Assembly (NCBI GenBank): GCA_018970085.1
Contig: JAGWXD010000023.1
Span: 1-46,011 of the forward strand
DNA: 46,011 nt
Reading direction: 5' to 3'
DNA from: Cyanobacteria bacterium REEB459
GTDB lineage: Bacteria; Cyanobacteriota; Cyanobacteriia; Phormidesmidales; Phormidesmidaceae
The translations under genes and the position numbers were made by a program. The notes under the pieces were generated by a model that was given only the letters and a program-made list of their open reading frames with translations, was not told the origin of the DNA and did no database searches. Position 1 is the first letter of the stretch; every line of letters starts with the position of its first letter. Shown here in pieces: positions 8,596 to 17,212 of the stretch.

Positions 8596-10521
8596 CTACA
8601 CCACCAGGGGGGTATGATCGGCTTGTAGCGACGACTCTAGAGACTCCGGGCTGGGGGAGGAGCTGAGGTCTGAAGGGGGTATAGAGGCAGGGCTGACCTC
8701 AAGTAATTGTATTAATCGCCCCACTTCAGCCAGGCTAGCGGCCAGACTAATGCCCTCTTGAGTGAGCAAACCGACTATCTGGTGGGGAGGGTCTTGGGTC
8801 AGGACGGGAAGCTGGTGTAAGCCCCGGGTAGTCATCCGGGCGATCGCCTCGGTCAGGGGGTCTTCTTGGTAGGCCTGCTGGAGATCGGTGGAGCAGACGG
8901 TGTAAATGGGCTGCTGCAGCTGGGTCAGGGGATCGATGCCATCCTTAATGCGATGCAGACAACCGATGGTGTCCTGGAGGGTGAGGACACCCACCAGCTG
9001 GTGGTTCTCGACCACCAGGGCACAGTGACACCGTTGATTAATTAAGGCCTGGGCGGCAACTGCTAGGCTGGTATGGCTCTCCAGCACCAGGGTGACGGGG
9101 CTCAAGGCTGCCGCCACCGGCAAATCGGCGGGAAAGCGCAGAGGCAGCCCAGCGTTGCTATCTTGTTGTTCGCCATCGGAATCCAAGCGGGGGCTCCGCA
9201 ACCGCTCCACCAGCCAGGTACTGAGGCTAACGGCAGCCATCAGAGGCAGAATGATACGGTAATCCTGGGTTAATTCAAACAATAACAGAATCGCTGTCAA
9301 TGGAGCTCGTGCCGTACTGGCCAGGACCGCTGCCATGCCTACCATGGCGTAGGCGGGGGGGGAGGCGATGTAGGTTTGCAGTTGGGGTAGGACGATTGCC
9401 AGTAACTTGCCGTAGGCCGAACCCAGGGATGCTCCCAGGAACAGGGCGGGGGCGAAGATGCCGCCAACAAACCCGCTGCCACAGCTGATTGCCGTCATCA
9501 CCAGCTTCAAGAACAGTAAGGTGGTGACAAAATGCAGGGGTAGCTGCACATCCTGCAGGATCGATTCCACGGTTTCGTAACCCACCCCGAGAATTTGGGG
9601 GTATGGCAGGGCGATCGCTCCCAGGACCAACCCCCCCAGCAGCGGGTGAAGGGGTTGGGGAATGGTCGCTAACCAGGCTAATCCCCTGACCTTGCCTTGA
9701 AAGCACCGTTGGGCCACCCTAATGGCCTGTTCAAACAGTAGAGAAACCAGGCTGGCTAGTACTCCCAGGCCAACGTAAAGGGGTAACTCTAGCAGACTGC
9801 GGGTTTCATAGGCGGGTAGGGCAAAGGCTGGTTTGACCCCCAGGCTAATTTGGGTAATCCAGGCGGCAACCACCGCTGCCAGTAAAACCACGCTAGCGCT
9901 GGAGGCAACAGAAATGGTGCCCAAGACCACCTCCAGGGCAAAAAATACCCCCGCGATTGGGGCATTAAAGCCCGCGGCCAAGCCCGCCGCTGCCCCTGCT
10001 GCCAATAACAGATGTTGACGCTCCTGGGAGACCTTGAGGGCCCGACCCAGGCCAATACTGAAATTGGCTCCTATTTCTACGCTGGGTCCCTCTGGTCCCA
10101 GGGAGGCACCGCTACCCAGGGAAACCGCGGCCGCTACCATTTTGCTGAAGGGTTTGGAAAATGTCAGAGATCGCCCATGCTTCACCGTCGATAGCAGGGC
10201 CCCCAAGCCAGGACCAAAATCCTTCAGCCGCCACCGCATGCAGCCGACCACTAGCCCCCCCATCAGGGGAATCAGCCCCAGGGTCCAGTGTCCCCAGGCC
10301 GATAATTGCCCCAGAACGGGGCTAAACATCAGGTAGTAGGTGCCCTGGATCAGAGTACGAAATAACACTACCCCCAGCCCCGTGCCACTGCCTACTAAGA
10401 CCGCTAGCAGTAGCAAAATAGTTTCTGGACTGGTGCGCAGGCGCTGGAACCAGGGGATTAGACCCATGGTGGCGGGCTGGTGGGGGCCTGTTTTAAGTTC
10501 TAGATCAGGAGTCGCGGTCAT
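8596..10521 (-). CDS. CLC-type chloride channel or Cl-/H+ antiporter with CBS domains
   Basis: A 641-residue membrane protein: CLC core of about 430 residues, then two CBS domains at about residues 465-605 that usually sense adenine nucleotides. The gating motif GSGASLGPEGP holds the external glutamate (Glu144). GFNAPIAGVFFALEVV and GSGFVGGIFAPALFLGAS supply the other conserved loops. The position aligned with the internal proton glutamate of E. coli ClcA (Glu203) is Val198, as in CLC channels, and the GSGIP loop reads GPGLG. This leaves open whether the protein is a channel or a weakly coupled antiporter. It lies upstream of comF on the same strand. Confidence 0.92.
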   Translation of the reverse strand: MTATPDLELKTGPHQPATMGLIPWFQRLRTSPETILLLLAVLVGSGTGLGVVLFRTLIQGTYYLMFSPVLGQLSAWGHWTLGLIPLMGGLVVGCMRWRLKDFGPGLGALLSTVKHGRSLTFSKPFSKMVAAAVSLGSGASLGPEGPSVEIGANFSIGLGRALKVSQERQHLLLAAGAAAGLAAGFNAPIAGVFFALEVVLGTISVASSASVVLLAAVVAAWITQISLGVKPAFALPAYETRSLLELPLYVGLGVLASLVSLLFEQAIRVAQRCFQGKVRGLAWLATIPQPLHPLLGGLVLGAIALPYPQILGVGYETVESILQDVQLPLHFVTTLLFLKLVMTAISCGSGFVGGIFAPALFLGASLGSAYGKLLAIVLPQLQTYIASPPAYAMVGMAAVLASTARAPLTAILLLFELTQDYRIILPLMAAVSLSTWLVERLRSPRLDSDGEQQDSNAGLPLRFPADLPVAAALSPVTLVLESHTSLAVAAQALINQRCHCALVVENHQLVGVLTLQDTIGCLHRIKDGIDPLTQLQQPIYTVCSTDLQQAYQEDPLTEAIARMTTRGLHQLPVLTQDPPHQIVGLLTQEGISLAASLAEVGRLIQLLEVSPASIPPSDLSSSPSPESLESSLQADHTPLVV

Positions 10522-10629
10522 TCACCCAGGCCGTCGCAGGAACAGACTTTATTTTCTATTGTGACTGCTATTCGGCCGATTGAGACAGACAGAGGCAGGA
10601 ATTACCTACCCACCCGCGAGACTAAGGGG

Positions 10630-11367
10630 CTATGGGGCCAGAAAAAACTCCAGCCCCACCCCAAAATGATCGGCAATTCCCCTTAGATTTTCCAGGCTAT
10701 CGGGCCAGGCGAAGCTGCCCTGGAGGCTGATGGCATCGGGGTGGGCGATACAAATATGATCAATATTAGAGTGCTGGCCATCAATCAAGCGCCGTACCGG
10801 ATCATTGTCTCCAAAGGTGAGGCAATCCAGGTTAGCCTCTGCCAGGGCCTGACGCAGGGCCTGCTTATTTCGGCGTGAGCCGTAGTAGGGTAAGACGTTC
10901 AGGTCCTGGTTAAAATCCCCCGCTACGATCAGCATAGCCTCTGGGTAGGTGGCTTGCAAGGACTGCCAGTCCGCCTGTCGGTCTCTAAGGGCGGCCATAA
11001 AAGCCTGCTCATGGCTAACGTCGGGATAGGGATTGTCTGGTAAAGGTAAGACCATACCGTAGATTAGCCAGGTTGACCCTGTCTGCAACTGCATTAAACC
11101 ACAGGCACTGGTAACAGGATCCCGGGTGATGATGGGAATTAAAGGCTGGTTTCGCACCCAAATCTGAACATGCCGTTGCTTCGGATCGCCAGCCGTAGCA
11201 GCGGGCTGACTGGCGACGCCATAGTATTCAGGTCCTGGGCCCATGTCCAGGTTTGTCTCGGTGAAGACCCAGATATCAGCGTTGACCCGAGCAATCCATT
11301 GCTGTTGCTGAAGAGCTTTAGGACTACCGGATATAACCTGCTCAAGATTCCAGGTGGCGATTTTCAT
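10630..11367 (-). CDS. Endonuclease/exonuclease/phosphatase (EEP) family hydrolase
   Basis: A 245-residue protein of the DNase I/exonuclease III metal-dependent superfamily. It has the N-terminal MKIATWNLEQ motif, an acidic TETNLDMG motif, the catalytic GDFNQD segment, an SNIDHI motif and a terminal DHFGV histidine block, so the metal-binding and catalytic set appears complete. The family cleaves phosphodiesters in nucleic acids, lipids or nucleotides; the substrate of this member is not predictable. It has no signal peptide. It lies 230 bases downstream of the SH3 protein gene. A GTA-N8-TAC sequence lies at 11397-11410, just upstream, but this motif is expected about eleven times in 46 kb by chance. 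Confidence 0.85.
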   Translation of the reverse strand: MKIATWNLEQVISGSPKALQQQQWIARVNADIWVFTETNLDMGPGPEYYGVASQPAATAGDPKQRHVQIWVRNQPLIPIITRDPVTSACGLMQLQTGSTWLIYGMVLPLPDNPYPDVSHEQAFMAALRDRQADWQSLQATYPEAMLIVAGDFNQDLNVLPYYGSRRNKQALRQALAEANLDCLTFGDNDPVRRLIDGQHSNIDHICIAHPDAISLQGSFAWPDSLENLRGIADHFGVGLEFFLAP

Positions 11368-11597
11368 GCCTGATTAATGCTTGCCGGGGTGAAACTGTAA
11401 CAAACTTTACTAAAGCCTGTTCATTAAACCCTTGTATAGCATTTGCAATACAAAGCCCCGGAAAATCAAGCCAGCCAGTATATTTATCACCTTAGGGGGC
11501 GTGCACTCAGAGGCTTGTAGCGACTGCCTGATGGTGGTTGACCCAGGCGACCGAATCAGGTAAGACCCAATGCTACATTAAACCACTGACCAAGCAG

Positions 11598-12044
11598 CTA
11601 GTTGGATGCAGGGCGCAGATTACCCGACTTAATCCAGCCTTCTTTGCCGCTGGTCACCGATCGCACCTTAACCCAACCCTGGTTGGCTGGTTCCTCTAAG
11701 ACTAAGACCGCTTCCTTATAGTCTAAGCCCCCAACCTGGGGGCGATCTATCCCTGGACCCTGGCGTAGTACTAGGCCAATCGGCTGAGTCACCACTGCCG
11801 GGTAACTGTTAGCCTCAGGGGGCGGCGTAGCCGCAGCGGGCTGGGGGGCGGCCACGGGGGCTGGGGCTACTGGATCTGCCGCCTTCATCTCTGCTGATTC
11901 GTTAGTGTAGACGGGTTTGGGTGGCAACACCGCCAGGCGTCCCATAAAGTAGCGCACTGTAACAATGCTAGCCACAGACAGCAACATGATGGCACAGGCC
12001 AGGCCCAGTATTAGTTTTGAGAGGGCCAGCAAAAATCTACTCAT
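11598..12044 (-). CDS. Membrane-anchored SH3 domain protein
   Basis: A 148-residue protein with an N-terminal transmembrane helix at about residues 8-30, a Pro/Ala-rich linker of about 45 residues and a C-terminal bacterial SH3 (SH3b) domain with the pattern GLVLRQGPGIDRPQVGGL...VLVLEE...GWVKVRS...GWI. Such SH3b domains often bind peptidoglycan, so a role at the cell wall on the periplasmic side is plausible but not shown. The gene starts 54 bases after ycf46 ends, on the same strand, with an 8-bp-arm hairpin (12075-12093) between them; they are probably co-transcribed. Confidence 0.75.
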   Translation of the reverse strand: MSRFLLALSKLILGLACAIMLLSVASIVTVRYFMGRLAVLPPKPVYTNESAEMKAADPVAPAPVAAPQPAAATPPPEANSYPAVVTQPIGLVLRQGPGIDRPQVGGLDYKEAVLVLEEPANQGWVKVRSVTSGKEGWIKSGNLRPASN

Positions 12045-12074
12045 AGGGCAACCAGCGGGATTTCTAAAGCCTGT

Positions 12075-12093
12075 GCTGCTATGGTATAGCAGC
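12075..12093 (-). repeat. Inverted repeat between ycf46 and the SH3 gene
   Basis: GCTGCTAT (12075-12082) and ATAGCAGC (12086-12093) are perfect 8-bp inverted repeats separated by three bases. No U-tract follows on the transcribed strand, so a terminator is unlikely; an RNA stability hairpin or protein-binding dyad is possible. Confidence 0.5.
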
Positions 12094-12098
12094 TGGCA

Positions 12099-13622
12099 TC
12101 AATCGGTATCTTCAAAATTAGTCGCAAACCCGGCGGCGGGGGTATCTCGGCGGGACGCCAAACGCGCCTTGCCGGCTGCGGCCCAGGCCTGGAGCACCTC
12201 AATTTGCTCCCGGGCAGTGCGGGCCAGGGGGACCATTTGACTGGCGGCTGTTAGCATATCGTCGGTGGTAAAGTCTCGCCCCTGGCTAAATCCTAGATGC
12301 ATGGCCTCAACAATAGTCTGTTCAATCTCAGCGCCAGAAAAATCTGGGGTTTCATAGGCCAGCCGTTGGATATCGTAATTTTTTAGGCTGTGGGGCCGCA
12401 GGCGCCCCAGGTGAACTGTAAAAATCGCCTGGCGTTCTGACTGACTGGGTAACCCAACGAAGAAAATCTCATCAAATCGACCCCGACGCAGCAGTTCGGG
12501 AGGTAACACCTGAATATTGTTTGCCGTCGCCACGACAAAGACCGGTGAGGTTTTTTCCGCCATCCAGGTAATTAAGGTGCCAAATACTCGACTGGTGGTA
12601 CCGGCATCGCCCCGACTATCCAGACCGCCAAAGGCTTTGTCGATTTCGTCAATCCATAGCACACAGGGAGCCAGGGCTTCGGCCAGTTGAATCATCTGGC
12701 GAGTCCGAGATTCTGACTCTCCCACCAAGCCGGCAAAAAGCCGCCCCACATCCAGTCGCAACAAGGGCAGATGCCAGTGATGGGCGATCGCCTTGGCCGT
12801 TAGAGATTTCCCCGTGCCCTGGATACCAATCAGTAACAACCCCCGGGGATAGGGTAGGCCGTACTGGCGAGCCTGATCAGAAAAGGCGGCACCCCGTTTT
12901 AGTAACCAATCCTTGAGATTATCCAGGCCGCCAATATCAGAGATCTGGGCCTGGGCCGGGTAGTAATCAAGGATCTGGGTCTGACGGATGGTCTGACGTT
13001 TTTCTGTCAACACCAAATCTAAGGCCCGCTCATCCACCCCGCCGTAGCTGGCAACAATGCGCCCTAGGACCCGACGAATGCGTTGGAGGGAGAGGCCCTG
13101 ACACGACCGCACCAGATCATCTAGCAACCTCGAGGGTAGTTGTATATTGGTGGAACCCAGAGTTTGCTGAATTTCCTGGCGAATCGTACCGGGGGCAGGC
13201 AAGGTAAATTCCAGTACCGTAATGGTTTCCGCCAGTTCCTGAGGGATGTTTATCTGGGTAGATAGAATCACCAGGGTTTTAGGTTGGGATTTTAACAACC
13301 GAGTCAGGTTGCGTAATTTGCGAGAAACTCCGATATCCTCTAAAAACCGATCAAAGTCCCGCAAAATAAATACCCCAGTGGCGGTGGTCGGCAGTTTTTC
13401 CAGGAGTTCTAGAGCCTGCAGGGGATTGCGGCGGCCAAAGCCAGCATCATTGAGATTACCCTGGTAGCCCTCGACAAAATCCCAGGTGTAGACCGCCCAG
13501 TCCCCCTGTTCTCTGGCCCCAGCCCTGATTTCTGCTTCGACCCGTTCTTCTTCGGGGGTAGCAATGTAGATTACCGGGTAGCGAGCCCTGAGTAGTAGTC
13601 TTAATTCTTCAATAAAACCCAT
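12099..13622 (-). CDS. ycf46: Ycf46-type AAA+ ATPase
   Basis: A 507-residue AAA+ ATPase of the Ycf46 family, conserved in cyanobacteria and red-lineage plastids. Residues 1-220 form the N-terminal domain with a degenerate P-loop-like fold ([13 protein letters not shown]...[12 protein letters not shown]). The active AAA domain follows: Walker A GIQGTGKS at 266-273, Walker B VLWIDEID at about 321-328, and the second-region arginines RRGRFDE at 379-385. Work on the cyanobacterial protein has linked it to regulation of photosynthesis and carbon dioxide uptake, but its substrate is not established. It is divergent from the ubiA gene, with 194 bases between them, and is followed on its own strand by the SH3 gene. 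Confidence 0.9.
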   Translation of the reverse strand: MGFIEELRLLLRARYPVIYIATPEEERVEAEIRAGAREQGDWAVYTWDFVEGYQGNLNDAGFGRRNPLQALELLEKLPTTATGVFILRDFDRFLEDIGVSRKLRNLTRLLKSQPKTLVILSTQINIPQELAETITVLEFTLPAPGTIRQEIQQTLGSTNIQLPSRLLDDLVRSCQGLSLQRIRRVLGRIVASYGGVDERALDLVLTEKRQTIRQTQILDYYPAQAQISDIGGLDNLKDWLLKRGAAFSDQARQYGLPYPRGLLLIGIQGTGKSLTAKAIAHHWHLPLLRLDVGRLFAGLVGESESRTRQMIQLAEALAPCVLWIDEIDKAFGGLDSRGDAGTTSRVFGTLITWMAEKTSPVFVVATANNIQVLPPELLRRGRFDEIFFVGLPSQSERQAIFTVHLGRLRPHSLKNYDIQRLAYETPDFSGAEIEQTIVEAMHLGFSQGRDFTTDDMLTAASQMVPLARTAREQIEVLQAWAAAGKARLASRRDTPAAGFATNFEDTD

Positions 13623-13816
13623 AGGTCAAGTAGGGAGCGAGCAGCAAAGGTAAGCCATCTCAACAAGCTGGCGACTACAGCCACCCGGTGATTACCAAAG
13701 CCGGGCCTGTGCTTCATCTTCAACGCCATTACCGCTGCCGTCAATGGGTCAACTAGGTGATTTCCCCAGCCCCCGGCCCGCTATGCTGAAGACACTGCCT
13801 TTTTCTGCTGAGTTCT

Positions 13817-14701
13817 ATGGTTAGCCCTTCTGGTCGGCGGTCTTCCAGTTTGGTAGCGATTATCCGCCTGTTACGTTGGGATAAGCCCAGCGGTCGTTTG
13901 ATTTTAATGATTCCTGCCCTCTGGTCGGTGTTTTTGGCTAACCCTGGACACCCCCCCTGGCCCCTGGTGGGCATTATGGTGGTCGGCAGCCTGGTCACCA
14001 GCGCCGCGGGCTGCGTTGTCAATGATCTATGGGACCGCAACATTGATCCCCAGGTGCAGCGTACCCGTCAGCGGCCACTAGCCGCCCGGGACCTATCGGT
14101 GACAGTGGGCTTGGTGGTGTTGGCCATCGCCCTGGTGTGTGCCTATGGTCTTTCCCGCTATCTCAGCCCGCTCAGCTTTTGGCTGTGTGTTCTGGCCCTC
14201 CCGGTAATTGTGCTCTATCCCCTGGCTAAACGGGTGTTTCCCGTTCCCCAACTGGTGCTTTCCCTGGCCTGGGGGTTTGCTGTGTTAATTCCCTGGAGTG
14301 CCGTCACCAGTACCCTGATGCTGCCCGCCTGGGTGTTGTGGCTGGCGGTAGTCCTCTGGACCCTGGGGTTTGACACCGTCTACGCCCTACCCGATCGCGA
14401 GGATGACCAGCGCTTAGGAATCAACTCCGCCGCCCTTTTTTTTGGCGACCATACGCCAAAAGTCGTGGGTCTGTGTTTTTTCGCTACCTGGCTGTTACTG
14501 CTCTGGTTGGGCCGGCTGCAGATGCTGGCCTGGCCCTACTGGGTGGGGCTGGCCGTAGCCTTGGTGGTCTGGGGCCGCCAGACCTACCAGCTGAGCTGTT
14601 ACCAACCTGCGGGTTCAAAACTCTATGGCCAGATCTTTCGCCAAAACGTTCAGCTAGGATTTATGGTGTTGGGGGGAATCCTTGTAGCCACCCTCCGGTA
14701 A
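13817..14701 (+). CDS. 4-hydroxybenzoate polyprenyltransferase (plastoquinone pathway UbiA type)
   Basis: A 294-residue integral membrane prenyltransferase that attaches a polyprenyl chain (solanesyl in cyanobacteria) to 4-hydroxybenzoate in plastoquinone synthesis. Two Asp-rich Mg-diphosphate motifs are present: NDLWDRNID with Asn69, Asp70, Asp73 and Asp77, and DREDD at 193-197. The remaining sequence has eight or nine hydrophobic helices, as in UbiA. Related homogentisate and chlorophyll prenyltransferases share the fold, but the LRWDKPSGRLILMIPALWS N-terminus favours the 4-hydroxybenzoate branch. A rhodanese gene starts 5 bases after the stop and is certainly on the same transcript. Confidence 0.9.
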   Translation: MVSPSGRRSSSLVAIIRLLRWDKPSGRLILMIPALWSVFLANPGHPPWPLVGIMVVGSLVTSAAGCVVNDLWDRNIDPQVQRTRQRPLAARDLSVTVGLVVLAIALVCAYGLSRYLSPLSFWLCVLALPVIVLYPLAKRVFPVPQLVLSLAWGFAVLIPWSAVTSTLMLPAWVLWLAVVLWTLGFDTVYALPDREDDQRLGINSAALFFGDHTPKVVGLCFFATWLLLLWLGRLQMLAWPYWVGLAVALVVWGRQTYQLSCYQPAGSKLYGQIFRQNVQLGFMVLGGILVATLR

Positions 14702-14706
14702 AACCT

Positions 14707-15066
14707 ATGACCTTTGCGTCTAACCCCCTGCCCTACAGCGATCTGTCCGTAGAACACCTGGGTCAGTACCTGGCGGCCCCCCAGGGAAACTGGCAGTTAA
14801 TTGATGTGCGCGAGCCAGAGGAACTGGCTCTAGCTAGTTTGCCGGGGTTTACCAACCTTCCCCTGAGTCAGTTTGCCCGATGGTCAGAGACCATGGCTGG
14901 TCAGTTCCAGGCCCAGCAGCCTACGGTGGTGCTCTGTCACCATGGCCGCCGTTCCGCCCAAATGTGTCTGTGGCTAGCGCAGCAGGGATTTACCCAACTC
15001 CATAATGTGGCCGGTGGTATTGACGCCTATGCCCTGGTGGTAGACCCTTCTGTACCTCGCTACTAG
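14707..15066 (+). CDS. Rhodanese-like domain protein
   Basis: A 119-residue single-domain rhodanese. The active-site loop is CHHGRRS with Cys77 as the sulfur-carrying nucleophile, and the first-strand motif LIDVREPEE and the terminal VAGGIDAYA are intact. Such proteins move sulfur between donors and acceptors or act in redox sensing; the target is unknown. ATG 14707 is chosen because the preceding gene stops at 14701 and the rhodanese fold begins at this point; the open frame itself extends further upstream inside ubiA. The stop codon overlaps the opposite-strand GerMN gene: both stops lie within CTAG at 15063-15066. Confidence 0.9.
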   Translation: MTFASNPLPYSDLSVEHLGQYLAAPQGNWQLIDVREPEELALASLPGFTNLPLSQFARWSETMAGQFQAQQPTVVLCHHGRRSAQMCLWLAQQGFTQLHNVAGGIDAYALVVDPSVPRY

Positions 15067-15677
15067 AGCACCAGGGCATAGCCGCGCTGGGTAAACTGCA
15101 CGGTCTTTATACCCCAGTCAGGTTGATCGATGAGGGTCTTTCGCAGGCTACCGAAAAGGGCCTTTTGCTCACAAAGAGAAAGGGATTGTAAGGACCTAGG
15201 GGAATCGCGACTAACCCTTAGATCAAGGATGGCCGTGGAGCCTTCGACCCTAACCCGGTAACCGGATAGGGTCAGATCGGCAATGGGGTTTTCCGCCAGC
15301 ATCAGACCTACAGTAGCCGCCAGACCATTGGCCCGGGGCACCTGCACCGGGTCTGGTTGGAAGCGATCGCACTGGCTATCTAGATAGTAAAGGGTCACCG
15401 TCAGCGGGTCGGCGGGTACTACCAGTCGGCGGGCTCTGAGCTTCAGGGGGTGCTGGGCTGCTGCCAGGTCTATAATCTGATCGGCCAGGGGGAGGAAGGG
15501 GGAGGGCGGCAGCGAGGGCCTACAGCTCACCCCCATTAAGCCACTGACCCCCAGTACCAGGCTGACCCCCAGGGCCCAGCCCCGAGAAAATTTCCCCTCA
15601 AGGCTGTGGCGAGTCGACCGGATACCGCTATGGTAAGGACGGTGATACAGGGACCCGGATAGAAGGCGGTCAATCAT
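15063..15677 (-). CDS. GerMN domain protein, probably exported
   Basis: A protein of up to 204 residues with a cyanobacterial GerMN-like core: [11 protein letters not shown], then an [16 protein letters not shown] strand set and a [14 protein letters not shown] helix. GerMN domains occur in spore germination proteins and in cell-envelope proteins of non-spore-formers; here a periplasmic role is likely. A hydrophobic stretch at about residues 33-52 is followed by Cys53 (GLMGVSC), which could be a weak lipobox or an anchor, but the -3 position is Gly, not Leu. The ATG at 15675-15677 shares the tetranucleotide CATG with the pyrB start on the other strand; a downstream start cannot be excluded. 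The gene fills the space between the rhodanese and pyrB genes exactly. Confidence 0.7.
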   Translation of the reverse strand: MIDRLLSGSLYHRPYHSGIRSTRHSLEGKFSRGWALGVSLVLGVSGLMGVSCRPSLPPSPFLPLADQIIDLAAAQHPLKLRARRLVVPADPLTVTLYYLDSQCDRFQPDPVQVPRANGLAATVGLMLAENPIADLTLSGYRVRVEGSTAILDLRVSRDSPRSLQSLSLCEQKALFGSLRKTLIDQPDWGIKTVQFTQRGYALVL

Positions 15678-16689
15678 GAGCAATGCATCCTGGAATCGAC
15701 GGCATGTGCTGTCTCTGGCAGACTTTACCCTAACGGAACTGGAAACCGTTGTCCAAACAGCGGTCAGCTTTCGAGAAGTGCTTTCCCGACGTACCCCCAA
15801 GGTGCCAGCCCTGCAGGGCGTAGTGGTAACCACCATGTTTTTTGAATCATCCACCCGCACTCGCAGTAGTTTTGAACTGGCAGCCAAGCGCCTATCGGCA
15901 GAGGTGCTGAACTTTACCCCAGGCACCTCCTCCCTAAGTAAGGGGGAAACCATTCTGGATACTGCTAAGACCTACCTGGCTATGGGGGCCAATCTGATGG
16001 TAATCCGCCATCAAGACTCTGGAGTACCCCAGGTGATCGCCAGGGCCATGGATCAACTCAATAGTGGCGTCGGCGTCCTCAATGCCGGAGATGGGTTGCA
16101 TGCCCATCCCTCCCAGGCCCTGCTAGATTTATTTACCTTGGCCCTGGTCTTGAATCCGGACAATCCCAGCACTAGTTTATTACAGGGCAAAAAAATTGCC
16201 ATTATTGGCGATATTTTGCATTCCCGGGTGGCCCGATCTAACCTCTGGAGTTTATCTACCTGCGGGGCTGAGGTTCATCTGGCTGCGCCCCCTACCCTAC
16301 TGCCCCCGGGTTTTGCTGAGGCGTTTGCAAACCAGTCTGATCGGCCTGGAGAGCGTTCCATTGTGCAGCATAGTAGCCTGGCTCCAGCCCTGCACCAGGC
16401 TGATTTTGTCATGGCTCTGCGGCTGCAGCGGGAGCGCATGGCTCAGCACTTGCTGCCCAGCCTGCGGGAATACCAGCAGCACTTTGGTCTGACCCGAGAT
16501 CGTCTCATCTGCTGCCGACCGGGGGTGAGAATTCTCCACCCCGGGCCGGTCAATCGAGGGGTGGAAATCAGTTCAGACTTAATGGATGATTCCAGCCTTA
16601 GTTTAATTAGCGACCAGGTCCGTAATGGGGTGGCCGTACGCATGGCCCTGCTTTATCTGATGGGGGTGGGTAAGACCGCATCGGAGTAG
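15676..16689 (+). CDS. pyrB: Aspartate carbamoyltransferase, catalytic subunit
   Basis: A 337-residue enzyme that makes N-carbamoyl-aspartate from aspartate and carbamoyl phosphate, the committed step of pyrimidine synthesis. The carbamoyl-phosphate motif [10 protein letters not shown] (about residues 58-67) and the [12 protein letters not shown] segment identify it; the C-terminal [10 protein letters not shown] motif for aspartate binding is present. No regulatory subunit gene (pyrI) is nearby, as usual in cyanobacteria. Its substrate is supplied by CarB, encoded at 29.5-32.8 kb. The ATG at 15676 gives the standard N-terminus. Its promoter must lie inside the divergent GerMN gene if that gene truly starts at 15677. 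Confidence 0.96.
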   Translation: MSNASWNRRHVLSLADFTLTELETVVQTAVSFREVLSRRTPKVPALQGVVVTTMFFESSTRTRSSFELAAKRLSAEVLNFTPGTSSLSKGETILDTAKTYLAMGANLMVIRHQDSGVPQVIARAMDQLNSGVGVLNAGDGLHAHPSQALLDLFTLALVLNPDNPSTSLLQGKKIAIIGDILHSRVARSNLWSLSTCGAEVHLAAPPTLLPPGFAEAFANQSDRPGERSIVQHSSLAPALHQADFVMALRLQRERMAQHLLPSLREYQQHFGLTRDRLICCRPGVRILHPGPVNRGVEISSDLMDDSSLSLISDQVRNGVAVRMALLYLMGVGKTASE

Positions 16690-16730
16690 GTACACTTGCC
16701 TGGCTCGTCACCCCCGACTCACGGGTAGAT

Positions 16731-17084
16731 CTACTCTCGGGTAGACAAACTAAAGTTTCGGAACTGCTGGGCCTGCTCTTCAATCCGACAGGCGATGCGA
16801 TCGCAAACCAGGCTGCAGAGATCAAAAATCAACAGATCAGCAATACTGTAGTAGGCAGAGGTGCCCTTGGTCCGGCGATTGAGAATGCCCGCCTGCACCA
16901 TCACCTTCAGGTGCTTGGAGACATTAGCCTGACTGGTCTGGGTCGCTTCCACCAGTTCTTGAACACAGCGCTCCCCCCCTTGCAACACGTTCAAAATTCG
17001 CAGGCGCATGGGTTCTCCCAGTACGTCAAAGTACTCTGCCACCTGCTGAACCACCTCAGGGGGAACAGTGTCAACCACAGCCAT
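16731..17084 (-). CDS. ArsR-family transcriptional regulator
   Basis: A 117-residue winged-helix repressor of the ArsR/SmtB family. The recognition helix is TSQANVSKHLKVM, followed by the wing segment NRRTKGTSAYYSI. The classical ELCVCDL arsenic site is absent (the region reads GERCVQELVEA) and no DxH zinc pair is visible near the C-terminal helix; it has scattered Cys (ERCVQ, DLCSLVCDR) that could form a different metal or thiol sensor. The start is placed at ATG 17082-17084, which gives MAVVDTVPPEVV; the upstream reading frame is AT-rich and non-coding. A 14-bp dyad lies 21 bases upstream and could be its own operator. The gene points toward pyrB's end. Confidence 0.88.
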   Translation of the reverse strand: MAVVDTVPPEVVQQVAEYFDVLGEPMRLRILNVLQGGERCVQELVEATQTSQANVSKHLKVMVQAGILNRRTKGTSAYYSIADLLIFDLCSLVCDRIACRIEEQAQQFRNFSLSTRE

Positions 17085-17105
17085 GGCTTTCCTGAACGAA
17101 GACGC

Positions 17106-17119
17106 TAAAGAATACTTTA
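17106..17119. promoter_or_regulatory. Dyad upstream of the ArsR gene, possible operator
   Basis: TAAAG (17106-17110), AATA, CTTTA (17115-17119) form a perfect 5-4-5 inverted repeat inside AT-rich DNA between the start codon and the likely promoter of the regulator gene. ArsR proteins often repress their own gene through such a dyad. The repeat is short, so the assignment is tentative. Confidence 0.4.
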
Positions 17120-17212
17120 ACAAATTTTTTATTTTTACCACCAGCCCCAGGGCTAATCAGGGTCTCCCTGTAGAGTAGAAAGCAGTTCTCCATACCCTGA
17201 CTGGAGGTGGCT

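Noticed and set aside
11397-11410. GTA-N8-TAC, an NtcA-type site upstream of the EEP hydrolase gene
   Set aside because: This six-base consensus is expected about eleven times in 46 kb; no correctly spaced -10 element follows.
15678-15953. N-terminal extension of the GerMN protein inside pyrB
   Set aside because: It is the antisense of the conserved pyrB 5' region and has no features of an export signal.
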